NCBI RefSeq assembly: GCF_002607855.1
Contig: NZ_AWQQ01000040.1
Coordinates: 1-54,900 of the forward strand
Direction of reading: 5' to 3'
Length of the DNA stretch: 54,900 nt
From: Desulforamulus profundi
GTDB lineage: Bacteria; Bacillota_B; Desulfotomaculia; Desulfotomaculales; Desulfotomaculaceae
The first letter of the stretch is position 1. Each line of letters begins with the position of its first letter. The translations under genes and the position numbers were made by a program. Positions 39,565 to 47,770 of this stretch are shown here, in pieces. Below the pieces are notes generated by a model, which made no database searches, was not told where the DNA came from, and saw only the letters and a program-made list of their open reading frames with translations.

Positions 39565-40848
39565 TTAGGTTAAAAAGAAGAAATACAGGTAGACAGTTGA
39601 AATAACGACAGAAACAAGCATAAGAGGAAAGGCCACTTTCATAAAACCGACGAAAGTCCACTTAACGCCACGCTTCTCTGCCATGCCGGCCACCACAACG
39701 TTGGCAGATGCGCCGATAATGGTGCCGTTGCCGCCCAGGCAAGCACCCAGGGATAAAGACCACCAGAGCGGGTTCAGGTCGGCAATGCCGCCCAACCTGC
39801 CCATTTCCTGAATTAACGGGATCATGGTGGCCACAAAGGGAATGTTATCCACAAAGGCCGAGGCAATGGCTGATAACCACAGGATTAACATGCCGGTGGG
39901 CAGCAATTCGCCCCCGGTCAGTTTCAGCGACTCCCTGGCAATCCATTCAATGACCCCCACTTCCTCCAGACCGCCCACCAGGATAAACAGTCCGGCGAAG
40001 AAGAAGATGACGGGCCACTCAACGGCTGCCAGGGCATGCTCCGGATCATCACCGGTAATTAAAAGTAAAAGGGCCGCCCCCCCCAGGGCGATGGTAGCCG
40101 ATTCCAGGTGAACGTACTGGTGCAGTAAAAAGCCACCAATGGTTAAAGCGATGACAAACAAAGATTTCTTTAACAATACCGGGTCTTTAATTTCGTTTTC
40201 CGGGTTTAAATCCATAATGTTTTGCTTTAATTCTTCCCGTACAATCAACTGTTTTCGATAAATCATCTTAAGGAGAACGACTGTAACTGCCATAATCACA
40301 ATAATGACCGGTGTAAGATTAATCACAAAGTCCATAAACCCCAAGCCGGTGGCAGAACCAATCATAATATTCGGGGGATCACCAATGAGTGTTGCGGTTC
40401 CGCCGATGTTGGATGCCAAAACTTCTGAGATCAAAATGGGGCTGGGGTTAATTTCCAGTGCCCTGGCAATGGAAAAGGTTACGGGCACAATCAACAAAAC
40501 GGTTGTTACGTTATCAAGAAGAGCGGACAAACAGGCTGTAATGACGGATAAAGATACCAAAATGGCCAGCGGCTCACCCTTACTCCTTTTAGCAGCCCAG
40601 ACCGCAAGATACTCGAAGACACCGGAATTTCTGGCAACACCTACGATAATCATCATGCCTACCAGCAGGCCAATGGTGTTGAAATCAACCGCTTCTACCG
40701 CTTTTTCCTGATGGAGTACGCCTCCCAGGATAATGACCATGGCCCCCAGGAGCGCAATCACCGCCCGGTGAATCTTTTCCGAAATAATAACGGCATAGGT
40801 GATTAAAAACACCGCTGTGGCAAAAATAACCTGGCTGTTTGCTTCCAC
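39565..40848 (-). CDS. ArsB/NhaD-family ion transporter, paralogue B
   Basis: 427 aa, exactly the length of paralogue A and very similar along its whole length (both have SEKIHR, DFNTIGLLVGMMIIVG, SALLDNVTTVLLIVPVTFS, NIGGTATL-GDPPNIMIGSA, LGACLGGNGTIIGASANV). Differences cluster in the N-terminal helices and the cytoplasmic loop after IYRKQ. GTG start behind GAGGGGATACATT. Probably cotranscribed with DASS B. Confidence 0.88.
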   Translation of the reverse strand: MEANSQVIFATAVFLITYAVIISEKIHRAVIALLGAMVIILGGVLHQEKAVEAVDFNTIGLLVGMMIIVGVARNSGVFEYLAVWAAKRSKGEPLAILVSLSVITACLSALLDNVTTVLLIVPVTFSIARALEINPSPILISEVLASNIGGTATLIGDPPNIMIGSATGLGFMDFVINLTPVIIVIMAVTVVLLKMIYRKQLIVREELKQNIMDLNPENEIKDPVLLKKSLFVIALTIGGFLLHQYVHLESATIALGGAALLLLITGDDPEHALAAVEWPVIFFFAGLFILVGGLEEVGVIEWIARESLKLTGGELLPTGMLILWLSAIASAFVDNIPFVATMIPLIQEMGRLGGIADLNPLWWSLSLGACLGGNGTIIGASANVVVAGMAEKRGVKWTFVGFMKVAFPLMLVSVVISTVYLYFFFLT

Positions 40849-40887
40849 AATGTATCCCCTCGCTCGTTAAATGAAATAGGACAAATT

Positions 40888-40920
40888 TCTGATACACCTG
40901 GCAGCTCCAGGTGTATCAGA
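40888..40920 (-). terminator. Hairpin between DASS B and ArsB/NhaD B
   Basis: Perfect 14-bp stem TCTGATACACCTGG/CCAGGTGTATCAGA with a 5-base loop, just after the DASS stop. The downstream tract (AATTTGTCC) is not a good T-run, so it may stabilise or attenuate the message and not end it. Confidence 0.6.
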
Positions 40921-40929
40921 GATGGGGTG

Positions 40930-42381
40930 CTATTTAATCAGCGCTGACATGCCGATCAAAGGCCAGTAGGTAAAGGTCATCAAGACCAGGAGGCAGAGAA
41001 TCATGGCACTGGCGGGAATACCGGTCATAAAGAATTCACCGGTGGTAAATTGTTTGGACTCGTAGGCCATGGCGTTTGGAGCGGCGCCGATCAGCAGCAG
41101 GAAGGGCATCCCGGCCATAGCGGTAGCGCCGTACAAAATCAATTCAGGGTTGACTCCTAAGTATTTGGCAATGACCAGGGCCACGGGCAAGGTGATGGCA
41201 ATGGCCGCCACGTTCATGATAAAGTTGGTCATGATCAGCACCAGGAAACAGATCCCCAGTACAAATACCAGCCAGTGAGCATTTACCAGCATCGCCAGCC
41301 ACTTAACGGCAATCCATTGAGCAGCGCCGGTTTTCCACAGGCAGAAACCAATACTCATGGCGCCGGAGAACAGCAGGACGATGTTCCAGGGAATTTTCTT
41401 CTCCAAGTCTTCCACTGTCAGTATATTCGAGAGGAAGAACAGTAATCCTGCAGCCAGCAGCGGAACAGAACGGTCCATGGTTTTTAAGGCGGGAATAATT
41501 GCCTGCAGCACAAGCATGGTCAAAGCACAGAAGACGACAATGCCAACGAAAATCTCTTGCTTGCTGACAGGTCCCAGTTTGGCATATTCGGCACGAGCCT
41601 TTTCCCGTAAGCCGGGAATCTTGGTTTTTTCAGGTTTGTAGATAACCAGCAGTAAAGCCCAGACCAGTAAAACCGCTGCCCAGCCAAAAGGGGCCAGGTG
41701 GGTGGTGAATTCAATAAAGGATACGTCAATCCCGGTAAATTCCTTATAGAAACCAACCGCCGCGGGGTTACGGGCGCCGCCCAGCAGGGTACAGATACTG
41801 CCCGCACCAGCCGTATAGGCCATCCCGATAAACAAAGCCTTACCGAACTTGGTGGGCCTGCCGTCGGAGTTTTCGCCGTAAAGGGCCAGGATGGCGACCA
41901 AAATCGGGAACATGGTGGCGGCTACCGCCGTATGGGCCATAATGTGGGTTAATAATGCCGTTACGACAAATACCCCTAATAAAATCTTCCGGGTATCTTC
42001 ACCGACCACATCCAACATTTTATAGGCGATTCTCTTGGTGACGCCGGCCTTGGTAAATGCTAAACCGATCAATAGGGAACCTAAAATAAACATGACCGTG
42101 GGATCCATAAAATCACGGAAAGCATCCTTGGCCGGACGAATGAAAAATAAGGCCTGGAAAACACCGATGGCAATACTGGTGACACCGATGGGGGTCACTT
42201 CAAAGACCCACCAAATACCTGCCAGCAGGAATAAGCCAATGGCTGCCTTACCTTCCTGAGACAATTCAAAGGCTTTTCCGGACGGGTCCACAGCAGGACC
42301 GAATTGGGGAGCAAAATAAAGCGCTAAAAACAAACCTAACCCCAATAATATAAAGAAAATACGCTTACTGTTTTTGTTCAT
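40930..42381 (-). CDS. DASS (SLC13-type) anion:Na+ symporter, paralogue B
   Basis: 483 aa, close paralogue of the transporter at 36552 with the same landmarks (GIWWVFEVTPIGVTSIAIG, MAHTAVAATMFPILV, GGARNPAAVGFYKEFTG, MTNFIMNVAAIAITLPV, LLLIGAAPNAMAYESKQF). Start ATG at 42381 with GAGGTGTGGTAGG; an in-frame start ten codons upstream lacks a site. Leader B with terminator lies upstream. Having two near-identical transporters suggests different affinity or different regulation. Confidence 0.9.
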   Translation of the reverse strand: MNKNSKRIFFILLGLGLFLALYFAPQFGPAVDPSGKAFELSQEGKAAIGLFLLAGIWWVFEVTPIGVTSIAIGVFQALFFIRPAKDAFRDFMDPTVMFILGSLLIGLAFTKAGVTKRIAYKMLDVVGEDTRKILLGVFVVTALLTHIMAHTAVAATMFPILVAILALYGENSDGRPTKFGKALFIGMAYTAGAGSICTLLGGARNPAAVGFYKEFTGIDVSFIEFTTHLAPFGWAAVLLVWALLLVIYKPEKTKIPGLREKARAEYAKLGPVSKQEIFVGIVVFCALTMLVLQAIIPALKTMDRSVPLLAAGLLFFLSNILTVEDLEKKIPWNIVLLFSGAMSIGFCLWKTGAAQWIAVKWLAMLVNAHWLVFVLGICFLVLIMTNFIMNVAAIAITLPVALVIAKYLGVNPELILYGATAMAGMPFLLLIGAAPNAMAYESKQFTTGEFFMTGIPASAMILCLLVLMTFTYWPLIGMSALIK

Positions 42382-42410
42382 CCTACCACACCTCTCTCTT
42401 TCTTTTTTCA

Positions 42411-42600
42411 CTAAGGTGCTTGCTTATGTTTATAGTAGTGTAAACAAGGCAGTTCTTGAAAAATCAATCCTGCCGGTAACCCACCCCCTTCCGGTGAAAA
42501 TAAAAAGACCAGCGACCAATCAAGCAGTTTCCTGCCCATTGATAACGCTGGTCTACCAACACCAAGGTTCAGCTTTGTGTAAGGCCTACCAACCTTTCAG
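42411..42600 (-). promoter_or_regulatory. Leader B: repeated motif plus terminator ahead of DASS B
   Basis: Minus strand order: TTGGTAGGCC, CTTGGTG, TTGGTAGACCAGCG, with the two TTGGTAG units 33 bases apart. The second unit is the 5' arm of terminator stem AGACCAGCG (42554-42546) / CGCTGGTCT (42514-42506), which has an inner stem and is followed by TTTTATTTT. AAGCACCTTA follows about 30 bases before the DASS start. The 5' part overlaps the end of the DUF2294 B gene. Confidence 0.55.
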
Positions 42601-43017
42601 AGATCCGACAACGCGAACCCTTGCAGCTTCATCAAACAAGAATTCAACCTGCCGGTTATCTTCTAAACTTTTTTCCAAATCGGCATCCAGGATAAAGACT
42701 TCGATATGTTCACCGGTTCTGATACTGATATCCCCATGGCTGCTCATGACTTTGCACTGTGTAATCTCCCGGATAACGTCTTCGATTCGTTCAATGTACG
42801 TTTCTCTTAACTCCATTCTTAATTGCTTTACCAGAGATCTGCCCTTGCGAGTTCCGCTCACATGTTTTTCCTCCTTGGTCAGGACGCCGGTTGACCGGAT
42901 GATCACCATATCCCGGCAGATCATTACCCTGGTACACTCCGGTCCCCGCCCAACGAGTTCTCTCTGGAACTTGATAAATTCATCGCATATGCGTTTTTCC
43001 ATTGCGGACTGTGACAT
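42586..43017 (-). CDS. DUF2294 (MpsC-like) protein, paralogue B
   Basis: 143 aa. Shares RICDEFIKFQRELVGRGPE, MICRDMVIIRSTGVLTKEEK, GTRKGRSLVKQLRMELRE and SSHGDISIRTGEHIEVFIL with paralogue A, plus about 20 extra C-terminal residues. ATG start, AGGGGGCTGG upstream. Same module position as paralogue A (ahead of a DASS gene). Confidence 0.8.
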   Translation of the reverse strand: MSQSAMEKRICDEFIKFQRELVGRGPECTRVMICRDMVIIRSTGVLTKEEKHVSGTRKGRSLVKQLRMELRETYIERIEDVIREITQCKVMSSHGDISIRTGEHIEVFILDADLEKSLEDNRQVEFLFDEAARVRVVGSLKGW

Positions 43018-43269
43018 AAACCAGCCCCCTGTCTTTTATGACAACCGTTAAACTCCCTTATTGACAAATTGTTCTGTCATTGTGCTATTAGCGTAATAAA
43101 ACAAGAAATTATTGTACAGGGCGATATTTCCTTGTTTTTGTGATTTTCAGCACTTGTACTCTCACAATTGCCCTTCTGCTCATGTTTCCACGGGAATAAA
43201 TTTTTTTGTCACTACTGACTACTCCTGATAGCATTGAAATTGGCGGTTTAAAGAGTCCCTTTGTCAAAT
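43018..43269. promoter_or_regulatory. Regulatory region upstream of DUF2294 B
   Basis: About 250 bp, no gene. Contains several TGACAA/TTGTCA half sites (43038-43083 and near 43203) and TGTACAG-GG-CGATAT at 43113-43126, matching the string upstream of paralogue A. Confidence 0.4.
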
Positions 43270-43294
43270 AAAAAGCCCCTGATTTGTCAGGAGC
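43270..43294 (-). terminator. Terminator after the Cys-containing small protein
   Basis: Minus strand GCTCCTGA-CAAA-TCAGGGGC (one G-U pair) followed by TTTTTATTTG. 23 bp after the stop of the gene at 43317. Confidence 0.8.
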
Positions 43295-43316
43295 GTTGAC
43301 ATCTTTCTTGTATTTT

Positions 43317-43592
43317 TTATATGGCCGTAGGCGCCAGGGATCTGCCCAGGAAAAACAAACTTTCCCTTTCACTTTGTTCTTCTTTCAAACCGTCCAGACT
43401 TACATAGTTCTCGCAGCGGGTGGGAATCACCGAAATGTCCGTCAAAATCATATAGTCAATTTCCTTGGGCGCCAGGCGTTTTACTTCCGTTTCCGCATTC
43501 TTGATGGCTTCTTGGATGATGCTGCCGAGGTGCAACCGAATTTCACAGGTTTCCTTGTTGGCACATTTGCCGCACTTAGAGGTTCCGTACAT
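43317..43592 (-). CDS. Unknown small Cys-containing protein
   Basis: 91 aa. The N-terminus has C7-x2-C10-x5-C16 (SKCGKCANKETCEIRLHLG) and one later Cys (PTRCENYV), so a metal or Fe-S site is possible. The middle is a helix with alternating charge (IIQEAIKNAETEVKRL). No family recognised. ATG start with AGGGGG upstream. It has its own leader (C) and terminator, and lies between SulP and DUF2294 B, so a role in the transport island is likely but unproven. Confidence 0.6.
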   Translation of the reverse strand: MYGTSKCGKCANKETCEIRLHLGSIIQEAIKNAETEVKRLAPKEIDYMILTDISVIPTRCENYVSLDGLKEEQSERESLFFLGRSLAPTAI

Positions 43593-43632
43593 TTTTCTAC
43601 CCCCTTAATCTATACTGTGGCCGAAACGAAAA

Positions 43633-43730
43633 GGCCAGCACACGCGCGCGGAAAAATCTCCGTACACTGTGCCGGCCTACCCAATGCCAAGTCTTCCTTC
43701 GCACCTTGTCTGCCCAACATTTTTAAACAT
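43633..43730 (-). promoter_or_regulatory. Leader C: repeated motif plus terminator ahead of the Cys protein
   Basis: Minus strand order: TTGGGCAGACAAGG, GCGAAGG, CTTGGCA, TTGGGTAGGCCGGC, with the two TTGGG units 33 bases apart as in leader B. It runs into stem GGCC-G-GCACA / TGTGC-T-GGCC (one mismatch) followed by TTTTCGTTT. Confidence 0.55.
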
Positions 43731-44047
43731 TGCAAAACGAGGTGACATTTTGCTTTGTCTTAAAATAACTGTTACGTGAAATTTTGTACAGCTTCATTCA
43801 AGTAAGATATTTCTATTTATCTCCTGCTATCTATATCATACAATTACTTATCTCAATTTTATGAAGCATTAAAAAAGCGGTCCGCCAGGCCGCTTTTTTG
43901 TTACGAACTCTTTACTTATTTTATTTTCGTACTTGTAATGACGAAAAATAATTCAAAAAGATTTTTTAACCTTCTGGATTGTTATAATTAATTAAAAAAT
44001 GTATAATATTTTTTTATTTTATTACCATGTTACTCCCGGGTCTCGAA
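43731..44047. other. Intergenic region with bidirectional terminator
   Basis: No gene. AAAAAAGCGG...CCGCTTTTTT at 43871-43899 is a bidirectional terminator. TGTACAG at 43785-43791 and TTGTAATGACGA at 43933-43944 repeat motifs seen upstream of the other island genes. Confidence 0.6.
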
Positions 44048-45769
44048 TTATGCCTGGACAGCTCTTTCCTGCGAGCTGTAGCTGACATTACGTACAAAGG
44101 AACTGGCTTCGTCCAGGGCTTTGCCGGAAGTGGCGAATACTTCATCATCTTCCATAAAGATATTGTCTTTGCCCACGTGATCAACAATGTGCATTTTCTC
44201 CAGCATTTTATAGATTTTCGGTGTAACACCTGACATCATGACTCTCTTGTTACCACCCAGGGCCCTGTTAATGAAGGCCTCAATAACCTCCAGGGCAGTA
44301 ATGTCGATCACCGAAACACCTTTAAAACGGATCAGAAATACCTGGGAATCCGAATAATTATCCGTTAGCTTCTTTTCCAAATCGGAAGCAGAGCCGAAAT
44401 AAAGGTTGCCTTCCAGTTGGAAAATGGCAATGGAGGGACTCTCGCCGTTAATGGTCTGCTCCACAAATCTCCCGTCACTGGCTCTGACGGGAGCCAGGGT
44501 TTTCACGCTGGCCACGCCGGAGTCTTTCAGATAGAGGATCAGAGAAATGGCCACACCGGCGTAAATGGCCTGTTCCAGTTCAGGCGCAAAGATGGTGGTT
44601 AGCATGGTTACCAGCAATACAACGGCATCATTGCGGTTGGTTTTCAACACTTTCACCAGGGCCTTCTTGTCAATCATGGAATAAGCCACCACCATGATGA
44701 CCCCGGCCAGACTAGCATTGGGGATATACCTGGCAAAGGGTGCAAAGAAGATTAATACCAGCAGAATGATGAAACCCACCAGCACCCCGGACAGCCTGGT
44801 TCTGCCCCCGTTCTGGTAGGTGATGGCCGAACGGGTGAAGGAACCGGAACCCGCAATACTGCTTAGGAAGGCGCCGCCCATGTTGGCCATGCCCTGGCCG
44901 ATAAACTCCTGGTTGGGGTCGATTTTTTGCAGTGTTTTGGAGGCAATGGCCTTGGAGATGGATACCGCCTCCACCAGCCCGATAATGGCAATGACCAGCG
45001 CCCCGGTGCCTAAATCAGCAATGGCTGAAGGATTAAAATTGGGCATGCTGAAAGGTGGAACGGCCTGGGGAATTTTCCCGACCACTTTTACACCGTATTT
45101 TTCCAGCCCCAGGACCATCACCAAAATGACCGAGAAAATGACCCCCAATAACGCACCGGGCAGGTTTTTATTAATCCTTCTGCAGATCAGGATGATCGCA
45201 ATGGTAAAGAGTCCGATGCCAAAGGCAACGTAGTTCATTTTATCAATGTTTTGGAAACAGGCGACCACTTTATCGATACTGGAAAGATGCCCCTGGGGCA
45301 GCTTGATCCCCATCAGGTTGTTGAGCTGTCCCATGGCAATGATAATACCGGCGCCGGCGGTAAAGCCTACGATAACTGCGTGGGATACATAGTTGACCAG
45401 GGAACCCAGCCGTAACACACCCATTAAAAACTGGATGGCGCCCACCAGAAAGGTCAGTAAGAACAGGTTGGCAAAGAAATTATCCTGCCCCACAAAGGGC
45501 ACCATGTAAGCTGCAATGAGCAGAGAAATGGCGTTGGTGGGCCCGGTGGCCAGTTGGTGGGAACTGCCGAAGGAAGATGCGATGATGGTAAGGACAATCC
45601 CCGAATACAGGCCGTAAGCCGGGTGGACACCGGCAATCATGGCGTAGGCCATGGTTTGCGGCAGAGCGACCACTGCTACGGTAAGCGCAGCGATTAAATC
45701 AAATCGAAAGTCCCGCTTATCGTAGTTCTTTAAGGTATCCAAGATCGGTACGTACTTTAAAATGTTCAT
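44048..45769 (-). CDS. SulP-family anion transporter with STAS domain
   Basis: 573-aa SLC26/SulP transporter: membrane part (about 1-430, roughly 14 segments) with the signature VVALPQTMAYAMIAGVHPAYGLYS, then GSGSFTRSAITYQNGGRTRLSG, and a cytosolic STAS domain at about 445-545 (VFLIRFKGVSVIDITALEVIE with the DITAL phosphorylation-type loop). The family moves sulfate, bicarbonate or other anions, often with Na+ or H+. The context does not settle the substrate; sulfate or bicarbonate are favoured. ATG at 45769 behind GGGGGC. Long leader upstream. Confidence 0.92.
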   Translation of the reverse strand: MNILKYVPILDTLKNYDKRDFRFDLIAALTVAVVALPQTMAYAMIAGVHPAYGLYSGIVLTIIASSFGSSHQLATGPTNAISLLIAAYMVPFVGQDNFFANLFLLTFLVGAIQFLMGVLRLGSLVNYVSHAVIVGFTAGAGIIIAMGQLNNLMGIKLPQGHLSSIDKVVACFQNIDKMNYVAFGIGLFTIAIILICRRINKNLPGALLGVIFSVILVMVLGLEKYGVKVVGKIPQAVPPFSMPNFNPSAIADLGTGALVIAIIGLVEAVSISKAIASKTLQKIDPNQEFIGQGMANMGGAFLSSIAGSGSFTRSAITYQNGGRTRLSGVLVGFIILLVLIFFAPFARYIPNASLAGVIMVVAYSMIDKKALVKVLKTNRNDAVVLLVTMLTTIFAPELEQAIYAGVAISLILYLKDSGVASVKTLAPVRASDGRFVEQTINGESPSIAIFQLEGNLYFGSASDLEKKLTDNYSDSQVFLIRFKGVSVIDITALEVIEAFINRALGGNKRVMMSGVTPKIYKMLEKMHIVDHVGKDNIFMEDDEVFATSGKALDEASSFVRNVSYSSQERAVQA

Positions 45770-46064
45770 AACGATAGCCCCCAAAGATCAATTTAGTTAA
45801 AGACAAGGTGCTGTAAAGAATACGCTGCTTCGTTTGCTTGTTTGTGAAACAAAGTGCTTCCCAAGTTAGTTTTATACCAAATGTGCTTGAACATTTCATG
45901 ATCAACCGGTTAACTTGTTGGAATAAGTCTTCTGTAAATCCTTCAGCAGGTACATGTCATGCATAATCGCGTCTCTGAAAACAGTTCAAACGTACATTTC
46001 TTCCGAAAAACAACCAAGGTTCATCTTCCTGAACTTCTTTTCGCCACCCCCTCTCTCATCAATG
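45770..46064 (-). promoter_or_regulatory. Long SulP leader
   Basis: About 290 bp without a gene. On the minus strand it contains GTTCA...TGAACCTTGG (near 46025), like the AACCTTGG segment of leader B, and TTTGGTATAAAACTAA (near 45885), like TTGGTATAAAGTAA of leader A. CAGCACCTTGTC lies about 40 bases before the start. No strong terminator is seen. Confidence 0.4.
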
Positions 46065-46070
46065 AATTCT

Positions 46071-46865
46071 TTAATAACTAACTAGAAATTTACTACCCTG
46101 AACACAAAGATTGGTTTTATCCAGTTTTCTCAACCAGTTGGCATGAAGAAGGGCTTTGCAATTCTCCAACATCCTGTGCCTGAGCCAACCGGGTTCGACA
46201 ACCTCAATTTCGCTGCCCCATTGCGTCAGTAAACCGGTCATTTCCCGGATCCTTTTGGTCTTTAATTGAACGTTAAACCAGCCGTCTTTTTGTTTTTGTT
46301 TGGCAATAATCTCAGCGGCCAAACTTTGTGTAACATTGCTGATTACCCTGGCGGATACCCTGATCCTCACATCCTCGTAGACCCCCACCGACGGATCAGA
46401 GATAACCAGTGTCTGCCGGCTCACAGTAACCGCATCATCATGATCAAATGCCAGGATGGGAAGGGTTAAGGGTAAAACCACGCCCAGCTTGTTCATCCAT
46501 AAACGAATTAACAATTCTTTGATAAAGGTTTTTGCAAGCAGGATTTGATTTTTTTGTTTTTCCAAGTCATCCAGCAGATTAAGCAGCGGCAATTCTTCGT
46601 GATGTTCCGAATCAGGTTCCTTCAGGGTGTAACCGCCGGAACATTCTGAATCATGAGAAACCGTCTTTAGAATTTCGTATCCCAAGCTTTGCAGTTCTCT
46701 GAGATAGCGGTAGATCTGCCTGGTGCTTACCCCGCATGCCAGGGCCAGGTACTCCAGCGAGACACCGCCTTGATCGCTGTGCTGCCGTAATTCTTTTAAT
46801 ACGATTTCCAGATTCCAGGAATGATTGTGTTTTGCTTTTTTAAAACGATTTTTATCCAATACCAT
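46071..46865 (-). CDS. HTH transcriptional regulator (long form)
   Basis: About 264 aa. N-terminal winged helix: NLEIVLKELRQHSDQGGV and LEYLALACGVSTRQIYRYLRELQSLGYEIL, closely like the short regulator at 39082. The remaining 180 residues form a putative effector part containing a WYL-like stretch (VRIRVSARVISNVTQSL; GWFNVQLKTKRIREMTGLLTQWGSEIEVVEP), typical of regulators that sense a ligand with a WYL/HTH arrangement. Start uncertain: a frame-open TTG at 46883 overlaps the upstream stop but has no site; ATG 46865 or TTG 46859 behind GGAGTG fit better. In the CBS operon. Confidence 0.75.
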   Translation of the reverse strand: MVLDKNRFKKAKHNHSWNLEIVLKELRQHSDQGGVSLEYLALACGVSTRQIYRYLRELQSLGYEILKTVSHDSECSGGYTLKEPDSEHHEELPLLNLLDDLEKQKNQILLAKTFIKELLIRLWMNKLGVVLPLTLPILAFDHDDAVTVSRQTLVISDPSVGVYEDVRIRVSARVISNVTQSLAAEIIAKQKQKDGWFNVQLKTKRIREMTGLLTQWGSEIEVVEPGWLRHRMLENCKALLHANWLRKLDKTNLCVQGSKFLVSY

Positions 46866-46879
46866 CACTCCATTCACCG

Positions 46880-47257
46880 TCAATGGTAGAAATATCGGAC
46901 TATCTTTGCCTCGCCCCGGGCAAAATCCGTTTGCGCAGACACGAGAACTTGCAGGATCTTAAATCTCTCCTCCACTTCCATACCCCCAAGAACCCCCATA
47001 GCCCCCTGCAGGCCGCCCGGAAGGTATCCTTCCCTGATCAGAGGGAACAGCAGCATGCCGGCCATGACCACATCCCTGTTAAGGTGAGGATAGCCGGTAC
47101 ACAAATCGCCGGCTGCAACCGCCCTTTGCACAACCCCTTTCAATTTTGCCGACCTTTGAATGCCGGCATGGTTTGTCAGATGGCTTATTAATTGCCGGAA
47201 AAACTCGTTGTTTGCTGTACCTGCTCCTGTGCCCTCCGGGTAAGACAAAAAGCTCAT
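46880..47257 (-). CDS. Unknown 125-aa protein in the CBS/HTH operon
   Basis: Not recognised. Soluble, mostly helical by inspection, with a Gly-rich hydrophobic turn (LIREGYLPGGLQGAMGVLGGM). No Cys pairs, no signal peptide. ATG start behind AGGGGG. It overlaps the next gene's open frame by four bases, consistent with an operon. Its neighbours (CBS pair protein, HTH regulator, sigma-54 promoter) point to a role in sensing for the transport island; that is inference. Confidence 0.6.
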   Translation of the reverse strand: MSFLSYPEGTGAGTANNEFFRQLISHLTNHAGIQRSAKLKGVVQRAVAAGDLCTGYPHLNRDVVMAGMLLFPLIREGYLPGGLQGAMGVLGGMEVEERFKILQVLVSAQTDFARGEAKIVRYFYH

Positions 47258-47272
47258 TTCTCTCGCCCCCTG

Positions 47273-47770
47273 TTACGACAAGGCATTGGCCTCAACCAGT
47301 TCGCTAACTTCCTTAAAGATTTCAACCGTCCTGACCATGCCAACGATATGACCCTTTTCCTCCACCGGGATCAGTTCCAAATCCTGGTCCATCAGCAAGT
47401 CAATGGCGTCCAGAATACCGTCCTCTACATTGACCCTGATCTCCCCCAGCGGCCTCATAACCTCTTTCACTTTCTTGCCGGCCTGGAAAAGACATAAGCG
47501 AGTAAAGGTACTTTCCCAGTAGTTGGGTCCTTCGCCGTGTGTTTTTAATGAAGCGATAACATCTCGAAAACTTAAGGTTCCAACCAATTTTTTATGATTG
47601 TCAAACACCAAGACCGACCGGTGAGCCTGCGACCCGGCTGTACACCCCGCAAAGAAAGTGCTTTTTAAAACAAACATGGCATCTCTCAGGGAGTTTTCCA
47701 AAAAAACGGTTGCATAATCCTGGATGGGCACCATAATGTGTTTTACTTTTTTTTCTGCATGTTCGGGCAT
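47273..47770 (-). CDS. CBS-domain pair protein
   Basis: 165 aa, essentially two CBS motifs (Bateman module): VKHIMVPIQDYATVFLENSL...SVLVFDNHKKLVGTLSFRDVI and KEVMRPLGEIRVNVEDGILDAIDLLMDQDLELIPVEEKGHIVGMVRTVEI. Such modules bind adenine nucleotides or S-adenosylmethionine and relay energy status to transporters or enzymes. No effector domain is attached, so it likely acts on a partner. ATG start; the 5' end overlaps the upstream small gene by 28 bp. Confidence 0.85.
   Translation of the reverse strand: MPEHAEKKVKHIMVPIQDYATVFLENSLRDAMFVLKSTFFAGCTAGSQAHRSVLVFDNHKKLVGTLSFRDVIASLKTHGEGPNYWESTFTRLCLFQAGKKVKEVMRPLGEIRVNVEDGILDAIDLLMDQDLELIPVEEKGHIVGMVRTVEIFKEVSELVEANALS

Noticed and set aside
43633..43680. 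CRISPR-like alternation in CACGCGCGCG region
   Set aside because: No repeated unit with spacers; it is the loop of a terminator hairpin. No CRISPR array is seen in the window.
45717..45905. Short frame upstream of SulP
   Set aside because: No ribosome binding site; overlaps the SulP start and leader, which better explains the stretch.
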